Shown: in pieces, positions 24,587-33,865 of the stretch
Layout: every line of letters begins with the position of its first letter
Numbering within the stretch: the stretch's first letter is position 1
The notes under the pieces: model-generated
Databases searched by the model: none
What the model was told of the DNA's origin: nothing
What the model saw: the letters and a program-made list of their open reading frames with translations, nothing else
Program-made: the position numbers and the translations under genes
Source: an uncultured Oscillospiraceae bacterium
GTDB lineage: Bacteria; Bacillota; Clostridia; Oscillospirales; Oscillospiraceae
Assembly: GCA_910587285.1 (NCBI GenBank)
Contig: CAJULM010000016.1
Coordinates: 1 to 53,600, forward strand
Direction of reading: 5' to 3'
DNA: 53,600 nt

Positions 24587-25832
24587 CAGCAAAGCGCTCT
24601 ACGTGGTGCTTTCTATCATATTGACGGTGGCGATTTGGTGCTATGTGACGTCTACCGATGGAACTCCAAGAAATGAGACCATTTCAAATGTTCCGGTGAC
24701 ATTCAGCGGGCTGGATATTTTAGAGGACCGAAATCTGATGATTGTGAACAAGGAGTTGACCACTAACATCGGAGTGCGGGCCACGCCCGCGGTGCTGGCC
24801 CGGCTGTCCAGAGGGGCCCTTCAGGCAAACGTCAATGTGTCTAATATCAGCGAGGCGGGCAGCCACACCCTTAACTATACTGTAGATTTGCCCTCGGATG
24901 TCAGTCCAAGCCAGGTGCAGTTTGTCAGCGGCGTCAGCGGAAACGTGGTTACATTTGAAGTGGCTCGGTTTTTGCGCCGGGAGGTTCCCCTGAAGGGGGT
25001 ATTTCAGGGTAAGGCGGCGGACGGCTACCTGGCTGGAACAGAGGACGACTTCCTATTTTCTCCCAGCACGGTATGGGTGAGCGGTCGGGCGGAGTTGGTG
25101 AACCAGGTGGCGGAGGCCCGAGTGACCATTACGGAGGAGGAGCTGACCGCCCCTGTGAGCGATGAATTTCGATTTGAGCTCATCGGTGCCAGCGGAGACG
25201 TGCTGGAGCTGGATGTCGCCTGCGATGTAGAGACCGTATACGTCAATTTCCCCGTATGGGCGATGGCGGAAATCCCGTTTAAGGTAAACCTGACGGCTGG
25301 CGGCGGGCTGGATGTGGATGATGTGGACTGCCTTCTGAGCGCGGATTCCATTATGGTGGCAGGCAGCCAGGATGAGGTGACGGCGCTGATTAAGGAGGGG
25401 GCCATCAATCTGGCAACCATTGACCTGGGATCTGTGCGGGATGGAGACGAGCTGACCTTCCCTGTGCCCCTTGCCGACGAACTGAAAAACCTCAGTGGCC
25501 TGACGGATATTCGGGTGACAATCATATTTAAGAAGCAGGTGGTAAGCCAGACCTTTGCCGCCACGAGAATCCAGTATATTCACAACCCGGAGGGATGGAA
25601 TGTGGATATTGTGACCAAGGAGGTGCCGGTGGAAATCAGAGGAAGCCAGGAGTTGATGGAGGAACTGACGGCGGAGAATATCCGAATTGTGGCGGACCTT
25701 CAGAACATTACCCCAACGCCGGGACAGCAGATTGTGCCGGTAAACGTTCGTTTGGACAGCGAGGGCTCCAACGCAGAAATCGGCGCGATGAATTCGAACT
25801 ATTCCATCGTGATCACCCTCACCCAGTCCTGA
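24567..25832 (+). CDS. cdaR: YbbR-domain protein CdaR, regulator of CdaA
   Basis: It is an extracytoplasmic, membrane-anchored partner that modulates CdaA. The 421 aa have one N-terminal membrane helix (ALYVVLSIILTVAIWCYV) and several YbbR repeats seen as VPVTFSGLD, RREVPLKGVFQGKAADGY, EIPFKVNLTAGGG and KEVPVEIRGSQELM. It is translated from within the cdaA 3' end. Confidence 0.93.
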   Translation: MGKKILDSKALYVVLSIILTVAIWCYVTSTDGTPRNETISNVPVTFSGLDILEDRNLMIVNKELTTNIGVRATPAVLARLSRGALQANVNVSNISEAGSHTLNYTVDLPSDVSPSQVQFVSGVSGNVVTFEVARFLRREVPLKGVFQGKAADGYLAGTEDDFLFSPSTVWVSGRAELVNQVAEARVTITEEELTAPVSDEFRFELIGASGDVLELDVACDVETVYVNFPVWAMAEIPFKVNLTAGGGLDVDDVDCLLSADSIMVAGSQDEVTALIKEGAINLATIDLGSVRDGDELTFPVPLADELKNLSGLTDIRVTIIFKKQVVSQTFAATRIQYIHNPEGWNVDIVTKEVPVEIRGSQELMEELTAENIRIVADLQNITPTPGQQIVPVNVRLDSEGSNAEIGAMNSNYSIVITLTQS

Positions 25833-25834
25833 AT

Positions 25835-26722
25835 ATGTTTGGATACGTTCGTCCTGTTCTGGACCGGCTGGACAAGGAACAGCGGGAGACCTATCAGAGC
25901 GCCTATTGTGGGCTGTGTCACGCTTTGGGGGAGCGCCATGGCTGGTTGGCCAGGCTTACCTTGCAGTATGACTTTACTTTTCTGGCCATTGTGCTGACAG
26001 CTGGGGACGCAAAAGACGAATCCGTGTGCCGTCGCTGTCCGATTCACCCGTTTCGCAGGTGCCGTCCCTGTCTTCAGGGAAGGCAAGTTGCTGTTGCCGC
26101 AGATCAAAGCATGATTCTGACGTGGCACAAACTGTCGGACGACGTAGCGGACCACGGGATGATAACAGGACTGCCGTTTCGCTTGGTTCGCTGGGTATTT
26201 GGCCGGGCATACCGCAGGGCGGCGCAGGAGCAGCCAGAGTTTGACCAGCGGGTGAGAAAAGAGCTTGCTCGCTTGAGGCAGCTGGAAAATGAGGGAACGG
26301 ATCAGCTTGACCGGGTAGCAGACACCTTTGCGGCCATTTTATCTTCCTGCTCCATGGCCTACCCGGAGGGCAGCGCCATAAGGCGTACGTTGGAGATGCT
26401 GCTATATCATCTGGGTCGGTGGATTTATCTGATGGATGCCTGGGACGATTTAGAGGAGGACCAAAGGGCTGGCCGGTATAATCCGCTGGACGCTCGTTTT
26501 CACGGGCAGGCAAGGGAGAAGCGGGACTATTTGGAAACCACCGCCACCCATTCTGTCAGATTGGCAGGGGCCGCCGCCAATCTGATGGAACTGGGAAGGT
26601 GGACGACGATTGTGGAAAATATACTATATCTTGGCCTGCCTACTGTGCAGAGCGCAGTATTGGACGGCCGCTGGAAAGAAATGAGACAGACAAGGAGAAA
26701 GCCACATGAGAGATCCATATGA
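25835..26722 (+). CDS. DUF5685 family protein
   Basis: It is a conserved clostridial protein of unknown function. The 295 aa begin MFGYVRPVLDRLDKEQRETYQSAYCGLCHALG. A CxxC...H and a later CRRCPIHPFRRCRPC cluster suggest a metal-binding head. The rest is helical, with ILTWHKLSDDVADHG and YLMDAWDDLEEDQRAGRYNPL, whose spaced acidic residues are reminiscent of helical metal- or phosphate-binding folds (inference). ATG 25835 lies two bases after the cdaR stop. It overlaps the J-domain gene by 17 bases. Confidence 0.8.
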   Translation: MFGYVRPVLDRLDKEQRETYQSAYCGLCHALGERHGWLARLTLQYDFTFLAIVLTAGDAKDESVCRRCPIHPFRRCRPCLQGRQVAVAADQSMILTWHKLSDDVADHGMITGLPFRLVRWVFGRAYRRAAQEQPEFDQRVRKELARLRQLENEGTDQLDRVADTFAAILSSCSMAYPEGSAIRRTLEMLLYHLGRWIYLMDAWDDLEEDQRAGRYNPLDARFHGQAREKRDYLETTATHSVRLAGAAANLMELGRWTTIVENILYLGLPTVQSAVLDGRWKEMRQTRRKPHERSI

Positions 26723-27305
26723 GGTGCTGGGCGTTAGCACTGATGCCAGTGATGACGAAATTAAGAGAGCTTATCGTGATTTGGCCCGGAAATACCACCC
26801 GGACAATTATCAGAACAATCCTCTGGCCGATCTGGCAGAGGAGAAGATGAAGGAGATCAACGAGGCCTACGATGCGATTACCAGAGGACGCGCCGGCGGC
26901 TCTGGGGGCGGCTATGCCCAGAGCGGCTATGGCTACGGCGGCGCGGCATATCAGCAGCGGCAGAGCTCCGGTGGGGCTGCGCAGTTTTCACAGGTGCGGC
27001 AATATATTAATAACAACGATTTAGATGTGGCAGAACAGATTTTGCAGGGAGCCCCTAAAAATGGCGAGTGGTATTTTTTGATGGGGAGTATTGCCTACCG
27101 CCGGGGATGGATTGATGAAGCCCGGCAGAATTATCAGCTTGCTGTACAGATGGATCCTGGAAACATGGAGTATCGCCAGGCGCTGAACATGATGCAGCGG
27201 GGAGGATATGGGTATCAGCCGGATATGGTTGGTGCGGGCTGTGACGGACTGGATTGCTGCACGGCAATGATGTGCATGAATTGTATGTGTGGAGGCTGTC
27301 GCTGA
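26706..27305 (+). CDS. J-domain/TPR protein with a Cys-rich tail
   Basis: It is a probable DnaK co-chaperone. The 199 aa start with a complete J domain (DPYEVLGVSTDASDDEIKRA, HPD at about residue 32). They continue with a Gly/Tyr/Gln-rich linker (about 60-90), a TPR-like pair of helices (EWYFLMGSIAYRRGWIDEA and onwards), and end in a tail with seven cysteines in the last 21 residues. It lacks the DnaJ zinc-finger domain, so it is not DnaJ itself. It is co-translated with the DUF5685 gene. Confidence 0.87.
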   Translation: MRDPYEVLGVSTDASDDEIKRAYRDLARKYHPDNYQNNPLADLAEEKMKEINEAYDAITRGRAGGSGGGYAQSGYGYGGAAYQQRQSSGGAAQFSQVRQYINNNDLDVAEQILQGAPKNGEWYFLMGSIAYRRGWIDEARQNYQLAVQMDPGNMEYRQALNMMQRGGYGYQPDMVGAGCDGLDCCTAMMCMNCMCGGCR

Positions 27306-27306
27306 G

Positions 27307-27828
27307 ATGAGAAGAAAAAGCGCGGCGGTTAAGGTGGCCTATCCGGCGGTTCTCAGTGCGCTGGCCCTGGTGCTGGTGTATATCAGCGCTGTGGTGCCCA
27401 CTGGGAACTGGGGCGTCGTGGCTCTGGCAGGGCTGCTCCCGGCAGCAGCGGTGGTATCTGTGGGATTAAAGGCTGGATTCATGTGCTGGGCGGCAGTGGT
27501 GATTATAGCATTTCTGCTGGTGCCGGATAAATTTTGTGTGCTGCTGTTTGGGGTGCTTTTTGGGCTGTATCCTATGGTGAAGTCTCTTGTGGAGAGGCTG
27601 CGCGAAAAACCGCTGGAATATTTGTTGAAGCTGGCGTTTTTTAATGCAGCCTTCACAGTGATATGCCTGATAATGTTTGCTGCTGTAACAGCATCGCTCC
27701 CGCCTGCGCTCAGTGGCTCTCTATGGGTGCTGTATCTGGCGGCAAATGTGGTGTTCTTACTGTATGACTATGGATTTAGCCGGTTGATCGCGGTATATAT
27801 ATCCCGGGTTCAGCGGGCAGTTCATTGA
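27307..27828 (+). CDS. small integral membrane protein, unknown function
   Basis: It is 173 aa with about five hydrophobic segments (VLSALALVLVYISAVV, VVALAGLLPAAAVVSVG, MCWAAVVIIAFLLV, FCVLLFGVLFGLY, AAFTVICLIMFAAV) and a basic loop SLVERLREKPLEYLLKL. It looks like a vitamin/ion-transporter-type or YbaJ-like membrane protein, but I do not recognise a family with confidence. ATG 27307 lies immediately after the J-domain gene, with GGAGG eleven bases upstream. Confidence 0.7.
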   Translation: MRRKSAAVKVAYPAVLSALALVLVYISAVVPTGNWGVVALAGLLPAAAVVSVGLKAGFMCWAAVVIIAFLLVPDKFCVLLFGVLFGLYPMVKSLVERLREKPLEYLLKLAFFNAAFTVICLIMFAAVTASLPPALSGSLWVLYLAANVVFLLYDYGFSRLIAVYISRVQRAVH

Positions 27829-27844
27829 AAATGGAGGCACGGAT

Positions 27845-28729
27845 ATGGTAAAAAGCATGACTGGCTATGGCCGGGGAGAGCTGTCCTTTGAGGGGCTTCA
27901 GGTTACAGTTGAGCTCAGGGCAGTGAACAACCGCTATTTGGATTGCACGGTGAAAATGCCTCGGGCGTATATCTTTGCTGAGGATGCCATGAAGACCAAG
28001 GTGCAGGCTGGCGTAAGCCGGGGAAAGGTGGACGTATTTGTCACCATTACCCGGTCGGGCGGGGATGATATGGTAGTCACCGTGAATGAGGAGCTGGCCA
28101 AGAGCTATGTGGACGCACTGCAAGCCCTTTGCGAGCTGGGCCGTGGCAGGGTGAAGCGGGAGTACCGCGCCACCGACTTGGCCCGTTTTCCAGATGTGCT
28201 CACGGTGGAGAAGCGGGCGGAGGATCTGGAGCAGGTGAAGGAACGGCTGCTTACGGTGTTGGACCTGGCGATTGAGGATTTTAACGCCATGCGGGCTACG
28301 GAAGGTGCGCGGTTGGCGGCGGATATTCTGGACCGGGCAAACCGCATTGAGGAGATGTTGGGCCGGGTAGAGGTTCGTTCGCCTCAGACAGTGGCAGACT
28401 ACCGGGCAAGACTGGCGGCAAAAATGCAGGAAATTCTGCAAAACGTTCAGATTGACGAGGGGCGGTTGCTGACGGAGGCGGCGATTTTCGCCGATAAAGT
28501 GGCGGTGGATGAGGAAACGGTGCGGCTGCACAGCCATTTGGGGCAGCTTCGGGAGCTGTTGGCTGCCGGCGGTGCGGTGGGGCGCAAGCTGGACTTTCTG
28601 ATTCAAGAATTTAATCGGGAGACAAATACCATAGGCTCCAAATGCAGCGACCTGGAAATTACCCGTTATGTGGTGGATATGAAAGCAGAGATTGAAAAAA
28701 TTCGGGAACAGGTCCAGAATTTGGAGTGA
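27845..28729 (+). CDS. yicC: YicC/YloC family endoribonuclease
   Basis: Members of this family are stress-related proteins now regarded as endoribonucleases. The 294 aa begin VKSMTGYGRGELSFEGLQVTVELRAVNNR-type sequence. They end in the conserved metal-site region KLDFLIQEFNRETNTIGSK, followed by VVDMKAEIEKIREQVQNLE. The ATG has GGAGGC upstream. The yicC-remA-gmk-rpoZ order is strongly conserved in Firmicutes. Confidence 0.94.
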   Translation: MVKSMTGYGRGELSFEGLQVTVELRAVNNRYLDCTVKMPRAYIFAEDAMKTKVQAGVSRGKVDVFVTITRSGGDDMVVTVNEELAKSYVDALQALCELGRGRVKREYRATDLARFPDVLTVEKRAEDLEQVKERLLTVLDLAIEDFNAMRATEGARLAADILDRANRIEEMLGRVEVRSPQTVADYRARLAAKMQEILQNVQIDEGRLLTEAAIFADKVAVDEETVRLHSHLGQLRELLAAGGAVGRKLDFLIQEFNRETNTIGSKCSDLEITRYVVDMKAEIEKIREQVQNLE

Positions 28730-28735
28730 ACCGCG

Positions 28736-29008
28736 ATGAAGCTGATCAATATTGGTTTTGGCAGCGTGGTGTCAGCCCAGCGGGTAATCGCTGTTGTCAG
28801 CCCGGATTCCGCGCCTATCAAGCGCTTGGGGCAGGAGGCGCGGGAGCGGGGAATGCTCATCGACGCCAGCTTCGGCCGCAAAACCCGCTCGGTTTTGGTG
28901 ATGGACAGCGACCATGTGATTTGGTCATCGCTGGGCGTTCAGCAGTTGGCGGCCCAATTGGGCGATGGAGCGGGAGAGGAGCAAGAGATGGAGGAGGATG
29001 AGCTGTGA
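28736..29008 (+). CDS. remA: DUF370 / RemA-like DNA-binding regulator
   Basis: RemA in Bacillus is a DNA-binding activator of biofilm matrix and osmoprotection genes. The 90 aa match the family: LINIGFGSVVSAQRVIAVVSPDSAPIKR, then DASFGRKTRSVLVMDSDHVIWS. Its conserved arginines lie in these two blocks. A longer acidic C-terminal tail (GAGEEQEMEEDEL) is added. The target genes here are unknown. It overlaps gmk by four bases. Confidence 0.93.
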   Translation: MKLINIGFGSVVSAQRVIAVVSPDSAPIKRLGQEARERGMLIDASFGRKTRSVLVMDSDHVIWSSLGVQQLAAQLGDGAGEEQEMEEDEL

Positions 29009-29634
29009 GAACGTTGGCAGGTCAAAGAAAGGGGGAGCTGATTGTGCTCTCCGGTCCCTCTGGCGTGGGCAAGAGCACGGTGATATCCGAGCTTTTGAGC
29101 AGCCGGCGCGATATTCATTTTTCCGTGTCCTTTACCACCCGGCAGCCCCGAACAGGTGAGGCGGACGGCGTGAACTATAATTTTGTTTCTCGGCAGGAGT
29201 TTGAGCGAATGATTGCCGATGACGAATTGCTGGAGTATGCCGAATATGTGGGGAATTATTATGGCACCTCCCTAAAAGTCATTCGCGAACAGCTGGAGCG
29301 CGGAGTGGACGTATTGTTGGATATTGAGGTACAGGGGGCGGCAAAGGTAAAGGAGCGTTGCCCGGAGGCGGTGCTGATTTTTTTGGTCCCGCCTTCGATT
29401 GAGGAGTTGTCCCGCCGGCTTCACCGGCGAAATACCGATGAGGAGGAGACAATCCAGCGCCGTCTGGAAAAGGCACGGGAGGAGTGCAGGGAAAGCGTGC
29501 ACTACGATTATCTGGTGGTCAATGATACGGTTGTGTCTGCCGCTGGAGAAATCCTGTCTATCCTTCAGGCGGAGCAGTGCCGCACATCAAAGATGCTCTT
29601 TATGATACAGAGCATCGTAGGAAACGCGTGTTAG
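29005..29634 (+). CDS. gmk: guanylate kinase
   Basis: It phosphorylates GMP to GDP. The 209 aa have the P-loop LSGPSGVGKSTVISEL near the N-terminus, the GMP-binding SVSFTTRQPRTGE and NYNFVSRQEFE, and the lid region RRLHRRNTDEEETIQRRLEKA. The start is GTG 29005, overlapping the remA stop. GGAGG lies just upstream. Confidence 0.96.
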   Translation: MRTLAGQRKGELIVLSGPSGVGKSTVISELLSSRRDIHFSVSFTTRQPRTGEADGVNYNFVSRQEFERMIADDELLEYAEYVGNYYGTSLKVIREQLERGVDVLLDIEVQGAAKVKERCPEAVLIFLVPPSIEELSRRLHRRNTDEEETIQRRLEKAREECRESVHYDYLVVNDTVVSAAGEILSILQAEQCRTSKMLFMIQSIVGNAC

Positions 29635-29669
29635 AATAATGCCATTTCAGGCGTATAGGAGGAGACATC

Positions 29670-29873
29670 ATGTTACTTTATCCCGCGATTAAAGATTTGC
29701 TTAATGAGGTGCCCAGCCGGTATATGCTGGTGAATATGGTTGCAAGCCGGGCCAGGAAACTGTCCAGCGAGGCTGAGATTTCCGGAGAGCCGCTGGAGGA
29801 GAAGGCGGTTTCCCTGGCGATCCATGAGGTAGCCAGCGGAGCGCTTCAGATTGAGGAGATGGATGAGGAATAA
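29670..29873 (+). CDS. rpoZ: DNA-directed RNA polymerase subunit omega
   Basis: It is the small RNA polymerase assembly subunit that folds around the beta-prime C-terminus. The 67 aa carry SRYMLVNMVASRARKLS and KAVSLAIHEVASGAL, the omega core. The ATG follows AGGAGGAGAC. coaBC, which often follows in relatives, is absent; a hairpin and priA come next. Confidence 0.94.
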   Translation: MLLYPAIKDLLNEVPSRYMLVNMVASRARKLSSEAEISGEPLEEKAVSLAIHEVASGALQIEEMDEE

Positions 29874-29880
29874 GTCAGAC

Positions 29881-29908
29881 GGGCAAGCGGGAACCCCGCT
29901 TGCCCTTT
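29881..29908 (+). terminator. hairpin between rpoZ and priA
   Basis: GGGCAAGCGGG and CCCGCTTGCCC form a perfect 11-bp stem with a three-base loop, followed by only TTT. It is likely a terminator or attenuator ahead of priA. Confidence 0.75.
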
Positions 29909-29944
29909 GGACTTAAACGAATAAGAGTTGAGGTGACGTATGCC

Positions 29945-32419
29945 GTGGCAAGCATTGCAAAAATTGCCGTATCGGCAGCCACCTACGCCATTGACCGGCC
30001 CTATGATTATCGGATTCCCTCAAAGTTAGAGGGGGTTGTGCGCCCTGGAATGCGGGCGGCGGTTCCCTTTGGCGTGGGAAACAGAGTATGTGACGGAATC
30101 GTGCTGGCTTTGGGACAACGGGAAGATAGTGCTAAGCTGAAGGATATGATTGCGCTCTTGGATGAGGAGCCGATGCTGGGAGCGGCATTTATTCAGCTGG
30201 CCCTATGGATGAGGGAGCAGTATTTCTGTACGGTATATGATGCTATGCGGGTTATGCTTCCCGCAGGGTTGTGGTTTTCCTTAAAGGACTGCTGGCGTAT
30301 CGCACCTGAGGTGGACCAAGAGGCGGCCTATAAGGCTGCTGGCAGTGACCTTTTGGCCCAGAAATTAGTTGAGATGCTGTTTGCCAATCACGGTTGGGCT
30401 GAGCTGGGAAAAATTCGCATGGCGTTTGGAACCGCTGACCCGGGACCTGCTCTGCGAATGTTAGCGCAAAAGGGAGTTATCGTTCAGGAGGCCAGCGCCG
30501 CGCGGGGTGTCAATGATAAATCGCAGCAGATAGCTGTGTTGGTCATGGACCCAGGCGAGGCGATGGCTGCGCTGGCGTCAAAGCGGAAACGCGCTCCACT
30601 TCAGTATGCTGTAGGGGAAGCCTTGTGCGCTATGGGAGAGGTCTCAGCCAAGGAGCTGTGCTATTTTACCGGCGCTTCAATGAGCACGCTTAAATCACTG
30701 GAGCGGCAAGGAATCTTAGCTTTATCCAAACAGGAGGTATATCGCAGACCCAGTTTGCCAGAAGTGGAGCAGGCTGAGGTTGTGACAGTGACTCTCAATG
30801 CAGAGCAGCAGATGGCCTATGAGAGTCTGCTGGAATTAACAAAGGCTGGGAATGGCGCCGCAGCTTTGCTGTATGGAGTCACAGGAAGCGGAAAAACACA
30901 GATATATTTGAAGCTGATTCAAGCCCTATTGGAAAAGGGCAAAACGGCATTGGTGATGGTACCGGAGATTGCCTTAACACCCCAGCTCATGAGGATATTT
31001 TCCGCTCATTTCGGGCATGAAGTGGCGATATTGCACAGCTCGCTGTCATCCGGAGAGCGCTGCGATGAATGGAAGCGGATTTGCCGGGGAGAGGCCAAGG
31101 TGGTTGTGGGAACTCGTTCGGCAGTTTTTGCGCCTCTGCCTGACCTGGGTATCATTATTATAGATGAGGAGCAGGAACCGTCCTACAAGTCAGGACAGAA
31201 TCCGCGGTATCACGCACGGGAGGTGGCCCGTTACCGATGCTATAAAGCAGGTGCGCTGCTGCTGCTGGGCTCGGCGACGCCATCTGTTCACACGATGTAT
31301 CATGCACGTCGGGGAGAATACAGCCTCGTTTCACTTCGCCGCCGCTTTAACGAGCAGGGACTGCCCCAAGTGACGGTTGTGGATATGAGGGAGGAGCTTC
31401 GCCGGGGAAATGGCGGCTGCATCAGCGCTGAGTTGGCTCAGCGCCTGTGGCAGACTGTGGAACGTGGAGAGCAGGCGATTTTGTTTCTCAACCGTCGAGG
31501 GGCTCACCGTATGGTGAGCTGCGGGGAGTGCGGCGAAGCGCCTACCTGCCCCCGGTGCTCAGTGCACCTAACCTACCACTCTGCAAATCGAAGGCTCATG
31601 TGTCACTACTGTGGCTTCTCTCAACCACTACCCGAACGCTGCCCGGTATGCGGTGGCTTATTGAACTTTGTGGGGGCAGGAACACAGAAGGTGGAGGAGG
31701 AGCTTCAGGGACTGATGCCTGGAGTGAGCGTGCTTCGAATGGATGCGGATACAATTTCCGCTACGCACAGCCACGAGAAGCTGCTTAAACAATTTCAAAA
31801 GGAGAAAATTCCAATTCTATTGGGCACTCAAATGGTGGCAAAGGGGTTGGATTTTGAAAATGTGACCTTGGTAGGAGCGATATCGGCGGACCAAACCCTT
31901 TACACAGGAGATATTTATGCCGGTGAGCGAACGTTTTCCCTGCTGGCGCAGGTAGCCGGACGGGCGGGACGGGGGAATAAAGTCGGACAGGCAATCATTC
32001 AAACCCTGACGCCAGATCATGAGGTCATTCAATGTGCCGCACGGCAAGACTATGATTCATTTTACCGTCAGGAGATTATGCTCAGGGAGATACGGGATTT
32101 ACCGCCCTGTAATGATATGTTTGTGTTTTGCGCATCTGGGTTGGAGGAGACGGCAGTATTGCAGGCTTGCTTGTGTTTACGAGAGAACGTCACTATGGCC
32201 ATGAGTCAGGGAATTTATGCGGGCGTTCCGTATCGTCTTTTGGGCCCGGCGGCTGCTCCAGTGGCCAAGGTAAATGATCGTTATCGCTATCGTCTGATTC
32301 TAAATGCTAAAAATACTAAAAATATGCGACAGCTGACAGCGCACCTGCTCCGTCAGGCTCAAACAGATAAAAAAAACCGTGGGGTGGCTCTTTTTGCGGA
32401 TGTAAACCCCGTCGAGTAA
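29945..32419 (+). CDS. priA: primosomal protein N' (replication restart helicase PriA)
   Basis: It restarts replication at stalled forks by loading the replicative helicase. The 824 aa have an N-terminal fork-binding domain (AAVPFGVGNR). Walker A YGVTGSGKTQIYL is followed by the DEEQ box (IIIDEEQEPSYKSGQNPRYH) and GSATPSVHTM. An eight-cysteine zinc insertion follows (CGECGEAPTCPRC, CHYCG, CPVCG), then helicase motifs V-VI (QVAGRAGRG). I chose GTG 29945: a GAGGTG site lies nine bases upstream and the conserved N-terminus begins there. TTG 29900 is in the hairpin. Confidence 0.94.
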   Translation: MASIAKIAVSAATYAIDRPYDYRIPSKLEGVVRPGMRAAVPFGVGNRVCDGIVLALGQREDSAKLKDMIALLDEEPMLGAAFIQLALWMREQYFCTVYDAMRVMLPAGLWFSLKDCWRIAPEVDQEAAYKAAGSDLLAQKLVEMLFANHGWAELGKIRMAFGTADPGPALRMLAQKGVIVQEASAARGVNDKSQQIAVLVMDPGEAMAALASKRKRAPLQYAVGEALCAMGEVSAKELCYFTGASMSTLKSLERQGILALSKQEVYRRPSLPEVEQAEVVTVTLNAEQQMAYESLLELTKAGNGAAALLYGVTGSGKTQIYLKLIQALLEKGKTALVMVPEIALTPQLMRIFSAHFGHEVAILHSSLSSGERCDEWKRICRGEAKVVVGTRSAVFAPLPDLGIIIIDEEQEPSYKSGQNPRYHAREVARYRCYKAGALLLLGSATPSVHTMYHARRGEYSLVSLRRRFNEQGLPQVTVVDMREELRRGNGGCISAELAQRLWQTVERGEQAILFLNRRGAHRMVSCGECGEAPTCPRCSVHLTYHSANRRLMCHYCGFSQPLPERCPVCGGLLNFVGAGTQKVEEELQGLMPGVSVLRMDADTISATHSHEKLLKQFQKEKIPILLGTQMVAKGLDFENVTLVGAISADQTLYTGDIYAGERTFSLLAQVAGRAGRGNKVGQAIIQTLTPDHEVIQCAARQDYDSFYRQEIMLREIRDLPPCNDMFVFCASGLEETAVLQACLCLRENVTMAMSQGIYAGVPYRLLGPAAAPVAKVNDRYRYRLILNAKNTKNMRQLTAHLLRQAQTDKKNRGVALFADVNPVE

Positions 32420-32436
32420 TAAGGAGGAGCATATCA

Positions 32437-32922
32437 ATGGCATTAAGAAAAATTTTGACGCAGGGAGATTCCGCATTGGAAAAAGTGTGCCGTCCGGTAG
32501 AAAAATTTGACCGAAAGCTGCATTGGCTTTTGGACGATATGAAAGAGACGCTGGAGGCGTCAGGCGGCGTTGGTTTGGCAGCGCCCCAAGTGGGAATTCT
32601 GCGTCGAGTAGTGATTGTGGTGGATGAGCAGGATCAGATGATTGAACTGGTCAACCCAGTCATTATTCACCAAGAGGGGGAGCAGGATGGCATGGAGGGA
32701 TGCCTCAGCGTACCTGGAATGTACGGGAAAGTGGTCCGGCCCAACTTTGTGACGGTGCGAGCGCAGGATCGGAATGGGAACACCTTCGAGGTGTCCGGTG
32801 AGGAGATGGTGGCTCGGTGCTTCTGCCATGAGACGGAACATTTGGATGGACACCTGTTTGTAGAGCATACAGACAGGCTGTATACTTTAGAGGAGCTGGA
32901 AGATATGGAGGAATTTTCATGA
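32437..32922 (+). CDS. def: peptide deformylase
   Basis: It removes the formyl group from nascent N-termini. The 161 aa have the three metal/catalytic motifs: GGVGLAAPQVG, EGCLSVPGMYG (ligand Cys) and CHETEHLDG (HExxH). In the last, Thr replaces the more usual Ile. ATG 32437 follows AAGGAGGAGC. It overlaps fmt, its functional partner. Confidence 0.96.
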   Translation: MALRKILTQGDSALEKVCRPVEKFDRKLHWLLDDMKETLEASGGVGLAAPQVGILRRVVIVVDEQDQMIELVNPVIIHQEGEQDGMEGCLSVPGMYGKVVRPNFVTVRAQDRNGNTFEVSGEEMVARCFCHETEHLDGHLFVEHTDRLYTLEELEDMEEFS

Positions 32923-33854
32923 GGATTGTCTTTATGGGAACGCCGGACTTTGCGGTTCCGTCTCTGAAAGCCTTGGTGGCGGAGGGGCATGAAATTTGCG
33001 GCGTATTTACCCAGCCAGACAAGCCGAAAAACCGTGGAATGAAGCTTCAAGCTTCTCCAGTAAAGGAATACTGCTTGTCAATGGGGCTTCGGGTGTTTCA
33101 GCCTGCAAAGATGCGGGACAGAGAGGCCTTGGGCATACTGAAGGAACTGGAGCCGGAGTTAATTGCGGTTGCGGCCTATGGAAAGCTCTTGCCGCCAGAG
33201 GTTTTGGAGCTGCCGAAATTAGGGTGCGTCAATGTGCACTCCTCGCTGCTGCCAAAATACCGCGGGGCTGCGCCGATTAACTGGGCAATTCTCAACGGCG
33301 AGGATAAAACTGGCGTCACCATCATGTATATGGCGGAAGGACTGGACACCGGAGACATTCTGGCACAGAGGTCAACCCCCATTGACATCAACGAAAATGC
33401 AGCAGAGCTTTTTGGGCGCTTGGCGGATTTAGGCGCTGAGCTTTTGGTTGAGGTAGTGGATCAGCTTGGCCAGGGCACGGCCGCCGCCGTGCCGCAGGAT
33501 GACGATCTGTCTTGCTATGCGCCCATGCTGTCCAAAGAACTGTCTCCGATGGACTGGCGAAAAACAGCGCGGCAGCTTCACGATCAAGTGCGTGGATTGT
33601 ATCCCTGGCCAGCTGCTACGGCGGTGTTGGACACAGTGCGGTGCAAAATTGTGCGCACAAACCTTCCAGGAGGGCACAGCGGGCAGGCGCCGGGTAGCGT
33701 GCTACAGGCGGACAAGCGGGGGCTGTGTATCAGCTGTGGAGATGGACAGGTTCTGGAAATTTTGGAGCTGCAGCCGGACGGCAAAAAGGTAATGACTGCA
33801 TCGGCTTTTTTAATGGGCCATCCGATTCAGGTCGGTGTAATGCTTGAAAATTAG
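32919..33854 (+). CDS. fmt: methionyl-tRNA formyltransferase
   Basis: It formylates initiator Met-tRNA using 10-formyl-tetrahydrofolate. The 311 aa contain RIVFMGTPDFAVPSLKAL, then NVHSSLLPKYRGAAPINWAI with the catalytic Asn/His region, and GVTIMYMAEGLDTGDIL. A C-terminal tRNA-binding domain starts at about residue 205. The start overlaps the def stop (ATGA). Confidence 0.97.
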   Translation: MRIVFMGTPDFAVPSLKALVAEGHEICGVFTQPDKPKNRGMKLQASPVKEYCLSMGLRVFQPAKMRDREALGILKELEPELIAVAAYGKLLPPEVLELPKLGCVNVHSSLLPKYRGAAPINWAILNGEDKTGVTIMYMAEGLDTGDILAQRSTPIDINENAAELFGRLADLGAELLVEVVDQLGQGTAAAVPQDDDLSCYAPMLSKELSPMDWRKTARQLHDQVRGLYPWPAATAVLDTVRCKIVRTNLPGGHSGQAPGSVLQADKRGLCISCGDGQVLEILELQPDGKKVMTASAFLMGHPIQVGVMLEN

Positions 33855-33865
33855 GAGGGAAGCTC

